A stretch of DNA of 40,486 nt from assembly GCA_016190895.1 (NCBI GenBank), contig JACPPR010000029.1, forward strand, positions 1-40,486. Direction: 5' to 3'. The notes under the pieces were generated by a model. It saw only the letters and a program-made list of their open reading frames with translations, was not told the DNA's origin and did no database searches. The DNA is from Chloroflexota bacterium. GTDB lineage: Bacteria > Chloroflexota > Dehalococcoidia > Dehalococcoidales > UBA2162. Every line of letters starts with the position of its first letter. The stretch's first letter is position 1. A program made the position numbers and the translations under genes. This document shows positions 37,263-40,486 of the stretch, piece by piece.

Positions 37263-37961
37263 GTGGACCTGATTCTTGAAGGTATTGTGCGTGCCTTCCG
37301 GCTGCTTATCCAGGGCGACCCGGCGGTCATCAAGATAACGCTTCTGTCGCTGGCAATCTCCCTTTCCGCCACCGCCATCAGCCTTGTCATCGGCATTACG
37401 CTTGGCACGGTCATCGGTCTGAACGTTTTCCGGGGACGCCGGTTTCTGGTCAGCCTGATAAATACGGGCATGGGCTCGCCGCCAGTGGTTGTCGGACTGA
37501 TTGTCAGTGTCATGCTGTGGCGTAACGGTCCGCTGGGGATATTTCACCTGATGTATACTCCTTATGCCATAGTTATTGCCCAGTTAATTATCTCCTTGCC
37601 CATTATTACCGGGTTCACGATGGCTTCAATCCAGCAAATCGACCCCAAGCTCCGCCTCCAGCTTGTCGCCCTGGGGGCATCGCGCGGGCAGCTATTGTGG
37701 CTGCTGGTCAGGGACACTCGCCTACCCCTTCTGGCGGCAGTGATGGCTGGCTTCGGCTCAATTATTTCTGAAGTCGGCGCCGCTATGATGGTTGGCGGCA
37801 ACATTACCGGCCAGACCCGGGTGCTCACAACTGCCATCGTGATGGAGGTTGGCAAAGGTGATTTTGGCCTGGCGATTGCCCTGGGCATTATTCTGATGGC
37901 TCTGGTATATCTGGTAAACCTGGCGCTCACCTTAATACAGCAACGGAGCAAGCCTAGATGA
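37263..37961 (+). CDS. tupB: Tungstate ABC transporter permease
   Basis: The start GTG 37263 follows AAGGGAGCG. The 232-residue membrane protein has about five helices and the permease EAA-like loop MASIQQIDPKLRLQLVALGASRGQLLWLLVRDTRLPLL. The N-terminus LILEGIVRAFRLLIQGDPAVI is typical of TupB. It ends overlapping tupC by four bases (ATGA), showing tight coupling of permease and ATPase. Confidence 0.92.
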   Translation: MDLILEGIVRAFRLLIQGDPAVIKITLLSLAISLSATAISLVIGITLGTVIGLNVFRGRRFLVSLINTGMGSPPVVVGLIVSVMLWRNGPLGIFHLMYTPYAIVIAQLIISLPIITGFTMASIQQIDPKLRLQLVALGASRGQLLWLLVRDTRLPLLAAVMAGFGSIISEVGAAMMVGGNITGQTRVLTTAIVMEVGKGDFGLAIALGIILMALVYLVNLALTLIQQRSKPR

Positions 37962-39070
37962 GACAAGAAACTGTGTCGACATCCACCTTGGCGTTGGAAG
38001 CTAGAGATATCTCGGTGGTTCGCGGCGGGGTGAAGGTGCTCGAGATACCATCTTTGCAGGTGTTACCTAACGAGGTTCTGGTCGTTATCGGTCCGAACGG
38101 CTCGGGGAAGACCACGCTCCTGCTCACCCTCGCCGGGCTGCTCAGGCCGGCCTCTGGCACGCTTCTATATCAGGGGCAACCCGCTACTACCCAAGCCGAG
38201 TTATTGAGATTGCACAGAAGAATGGCGGTCGTCTTTCAAGAAGCCTTGCTGCTCAATTCTACAGTATGGGACAATGTTACTCTCGGCTTACGGTTGCGCG
38301 GCGTCGCTAAAGAGGAAATAAAGACGAGAGCCGATAAATGGCTCGAGCGGTTCGGCATTGCCTCGCTCGCCGGCCGGCAGGCAAGGACGCTATCCGGAGG
38401 TGAAGCCAAGCGAACCAGTTTGGCCCGCGCCTTCGTTCTCCAGCCGGATATCCTCTTTCTCGATGAGCCTTTTAATGGGCTGGACAGCCATTCTCGACAG
38501 GCGATAATAGATGATTTCGAGGGCGTCTTGCGCGAAACCAGGACTACTACCGTATTGGTGACTCATGATTCCAATGAGGCTCTGGCGCTGGCGCACCGGG
38601 TTATCGTGCTTATGGACGGACGCATCCGTCAGCTCGGCAGCCGTGAGGAGGTGTTCTCCAATCCAGTCGATGAGCAGGTGGCTGCTTTCGTCGGAGTTGA
38701 GAATATCATCGATGGAGTGGTAACATCAAATCAGGGTGGTATAATTAATGTTAGCATCGGCCCTTCCAGTCCCGGAAGTATTATCGAGGCTGTAGCCGAC
38801 TCTGCCGCCGGGGAGAAGGTAAGTGTTTGTATCCGGCCGGAAGAGATAACCTTGACTGTCTCGAGAGCATCGAGCAGCGCCCGAAACTCCTTTTCCGGGA
38901 CGATAACCAGGCTGGTATCCTTCGGGGCGTTCAGCCGGGTGGAAATCGATTGCGGGTTTCCTCTGGTCGTATTAGTGACTAAGCGGTCGGCGGAAGAGAT
39001 GGGCTTGGAAAAAGGTAAACAGATATTCGCCAGCTTCAAAGCCACTGGTGTGCACGTCATAAAGAGATAG
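37958..39070 (+). CDS. tupC: Tungstate ABC transporter ATPase with C-terminal TOBE-like domain
   Basis: The 370-residue protein has Walker A GPNGSGKTT (residues 46-54), the Q-loop VVFQEALLL, the signature LSGGEAKR, Walker B ILFLDEPFNGLD and H-loop VTHDSNEA. After residue 240 a TOBE/MOP-like extension follows (VSVCIRPEEITLT, FSGTITRLVSFGAFSRVEIDC), longer than in minimal TupC, and could sense oxyanion as in ModC. It overlaps tupB by four bases. Confidence 0.92.
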   Translation: MRQETVSTSTLALEARDISVVRGGVKVLEIPSLQVLPNEVLVVIGPNGSGKTTLLLTLAGLLRPASGTLLYQGQPATTQAELLRLHRRMAVVFQEALLLNSTVWDNVTLGLRLRGVAKEEIKTRADKWLERFGIASLAGRQARTLSGGEAKRTSLARAFVLQPDILFLDEPFNGLDSHSRQAIIDDFEGVLRETRTTTVLVTHDSNEALALAHRVIVLMDGRIRQLGSREEVFSNPVDEQVAAFVGVENIIDGVVTSNQGGIINVSIGPSSPGSIIEAVADSAAGEKVSVCIRPEEITLTVSRASSSARNSFSGTITRLVSFGAFSRVEIDCGFPLVVLVTKRSAEEMGLEKGKQIFASFKATGVHVIKR

Positions 39071-39074
39071 GGAA

Positions 39075-39215
39075 AAAAGTTCAAATGTCAAAGCCCAAAT
39101 ATCAAATCAAGCCCAAATGACAAAGCTAAAATGCGAAGCTGAGAAAGGGTTTGGCATTTTGGTATTTGGATTTCATTTGGACTTTGGATTTTGACATTTG
39201 GATTTTATGAAGTGG
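39075..39215. repeat. A/T-rich palindromic repeat upstream of moaA
   Basis: AAGTTCAAATGTCAAAGCCC on the left and GGACTTTGGATTTTGACATT on the right are imperfect complements. It is a member of the family at 16985 and 40235. Confidence 0.8.
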
Positions 39216-39236
39216 ATTTTGTAAATTGGAGAAAAA

Positions 39237-40223
39237 ATGACCGCTCTTATCGATTCCTGGCAGCGCCAGATTAACTACCTGAGAATATCAGTGACCGACC
39301 TCTGCAATCTGAGTTGCGTTTATTGCTCGGCCGGTTCTCTGCCCCGTCTGTCGCACGATGATATTCTGCGCTACGAGGAAATCCAGCGCATCGTCCGCAT
39401 CGCTGCCAGTATGGGCATCACCAAGGTGCGGCTTACCGGCGGCGAGCCGCTGGCACGGCCTGATTTCGTTAAGCTGGTAAGAATGATTTCCGAGATAAAA
39501 GGCATCGATGATATCGCCGTGACCACCAACGGCATTCTTCTGGCCAAGTACGCCAAAGAGCTGAAGGAGGCAGGTCTGCACCGCGTCAATATCAGCCTGG
39601 ATACATTGAAGCGGGAAAGGTTCAAGCAGATTACCGGCGGGGATAAGCTGGCTGATGTGCTCGCCGGCATCGAAACAGCCCATCAGGTGGGCCTGGAGCC
39701 GGTCAAGATAAACACCGTGGTGATGCGGGGCAAGAACGATGACGAGATTCTGGACTTTGCCCGCAAAACCATCACCGAGGGCTGGCACGTCCGGTTCATC
39801 GAGTTTATGCCCTTCGGGAGCTGTGGGGATGAAGGTGTCGAGACCGTGCCCACCGCTGAAATCCAGGAACGAATAAAGGTGCTGGGCAAGCTGGAGCCGG
39901 TTGTAGGTCCGGCCGGCAATGGCCCCGCCAAGTATTACCAGTTGCCCGGCTCGAAAGGCAGCCTCGGCTTTATCACCCCGATGACGGAGCACTTCTGCGC
40001 TACCTGCAACCGCCTCCGCGTTACCTCGGACGGTCACCTGCGTCCCTGCTTGCTAGGGAACGATGAGATTGCTTTGAAGAACACCCTGCGCAGCGGGGCG
40101 AGCGATGACGAAATAAAACAGCTCATCCAGCAGGCGGTCGCCATCAAGCGGGAAGAGCACCACCTCAGCGGCGAGCTTGCCCCGGAGGTAGTGACCAGAC
40201 CGATGTACCAGATTGGAGGGTAG
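39237..40223 (+). CDS. moaA: GTP 3',8-cyclase (molybdopterin biosynthesis)
   Basis: The 328-residue protein starts at ATG 39237 behind TTGGAGAAAAA. It has the radical-SAM cluster motif CNLSCVYC (C-x3-C-x2-C at residues 23-30), LTGGEPLARPDF, and the second cluster in HFCATCNRLRVTSDGHLRPC. It ends in the catalytically important double glycine (QIGG). MoaA makes the first pterin intermediate of molybdopterin, the organic part of both Mo and W cofactors, which ties it to the tup genes and the riboswitch upstream. Other moa/moe genes lie outside. Confidence 0.96.
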   Translation: MTALIDSWQRQINYLRISVTDLCNLSCVYCSAGSLPRLSHDDILRYEEIQRIVRIAASMGITKVRLTGGEPLARPDFVKLVRMISEIKGIDDIAVTTNGILLAKYAKELKEAGLHRVNISLDTLKRERFKQITGGDKLADVLAGIETAHQVGLEPVKINTVVMRGKNDDEILDFARKTITEGWHVRFIEFMPFGSCGDEGVETVPTAEIQERIKVLGKLEPVVGPAGNGPAKYYQLPGSKGSLGFITPMTEHFCATCNRLRVTSDGHLRPCLLGNDEIALKNTLRSGASDDEIKQLIQQAVAIKREEHHLSGELAPEVVTRPMYQIGG

Positions 40224-40229
40224 CGCAAG

Positions 40230-40410
40230 CACGAATTACTAAACCCTAAATCCTAAACAAGCTCAAATGTCAAAATCTAAATGTCAAATCAAACCCAAAT
40301 GCTTAAAAGCTGTTAGCTGAAAGCTGAGAGCTGAAAGCTCTCAGCTTTGGCATTGATTTGAACTTTGAGCTTTGAAATTTGGATTTGTTTAGAGTTTAGA
40401 AATTAGAGTT
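40230..40410. repeat. A/T-rich palindromic repeat downstream of moaA
   Basis: CTAAACAAGCTCAAATGTCA on the left and AGCTTTGAAATTTGGATTTG on the right are related to the copies at 16985 and 39075; a smaller AGCTGAAAGCTGAGAGCTGA hairpin lies at the centre. moaA is flanked by two such elements. Confidence 0.8.
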
Positions 40411-40486
40411 TAGCAGGGTGCTGAAAAAGTCCCTGAAAGTGGCTGACTTAGCTTGTGGGTTATGGTAAAGTAAGGCCAACGAAGTA

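Noticed and set aside
39288-40037. A 249-codon frame on the minus strand inside moaA
   Set aside because: It is a complementary-strand shadow of a well-supported radical-SAM gene.

Overview
The window is a dense bacterial chromosome segment with many short operons on both strands. Small conserved proteins, the NfeD/slipin pair, a nickel-pincer (lar) gene set, tungstate/molybdopterin genes and abundant short dispersed palindromes suggest an anaerobic Chloroflexota of the Dehalococcoidia type. This is an inference from gene content and style; no 16S rRNA or other decisive marker is present.

Layout: 1-3254 holds the end of larB, then larE, larC and a NiCoT-type nickel permease, a nickel-pincer nucleotide cofactor module whose LarE looks like the iron-sulfur form. 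3401-4146 is a DUF4389 membrane protein behind a good promoter. 4372-6029 is a small acquired-looking cassette (BrnT/BrnA toxin-antitoxin and a kinase-like protein) bounded on one side by a diverged copy of the nadC 3' end and on the other by intact nadC. 6036-13800 carries nadC, yajC, miaB, a nucleotidyltransferase, a 53-residue conserved protein, tRNA-Ser(GCU), birA, and the slipin / short NfeD / NfeD-protease group. 13907-15957 is a visibly A/T-richer insert with a consensus promoter, a HARE-HTH-like protein and two unrecognised proteins, followed by a bifunctional-nuclease-domain protein. 16427-23590 has a dUTPase-like enzyme, a HAD phosphatase, two tandem metallophosphoesterases, zinc-ribbon proteins, folP-folK-queD, a stand-alone AAA ATPase and a HIT protein. 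23758-35422 has an HD phosphohydrolase, MFS transporter, Nudix enzyme, second His-rich nickel-transporter-like protein, nadK with an acetyltransferase, a Cys-cluster protein, a DUF2779 nuclease, a second HIT protein, a DUF433/PIN-like toxin-antitoxin pair, argC and a Kef-type antiporter. 35709-40223 is a molybdenum/tungsten module: promoter, Moco-family riboswitch, terminator, tupA, tupB, tupC and moaA.

Strongest signals for a second look: (1) a Moco-family riboswitch without an evident P3 hairpin (the tungsten-cofactor subtype) ahead of a tungstate transporter, whose P1 strand and terminator strand are the same six bases and can compete for one partner; (2) palindromic repeat units inserted in frame into birA, miaB and nadK, with matching copies in intergenic DNA, resembling the protein-invading palindromes known from Rickettsia; (3) the duplicated, synonymously diverged nadC 3' end bordering a toxin-antitoxin/kinase cassette; (4) the A/T-rich HARE-HTH plus two-unknown-gene island. 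At least ten families of dispersed palindromes fill most intergenic gaps.
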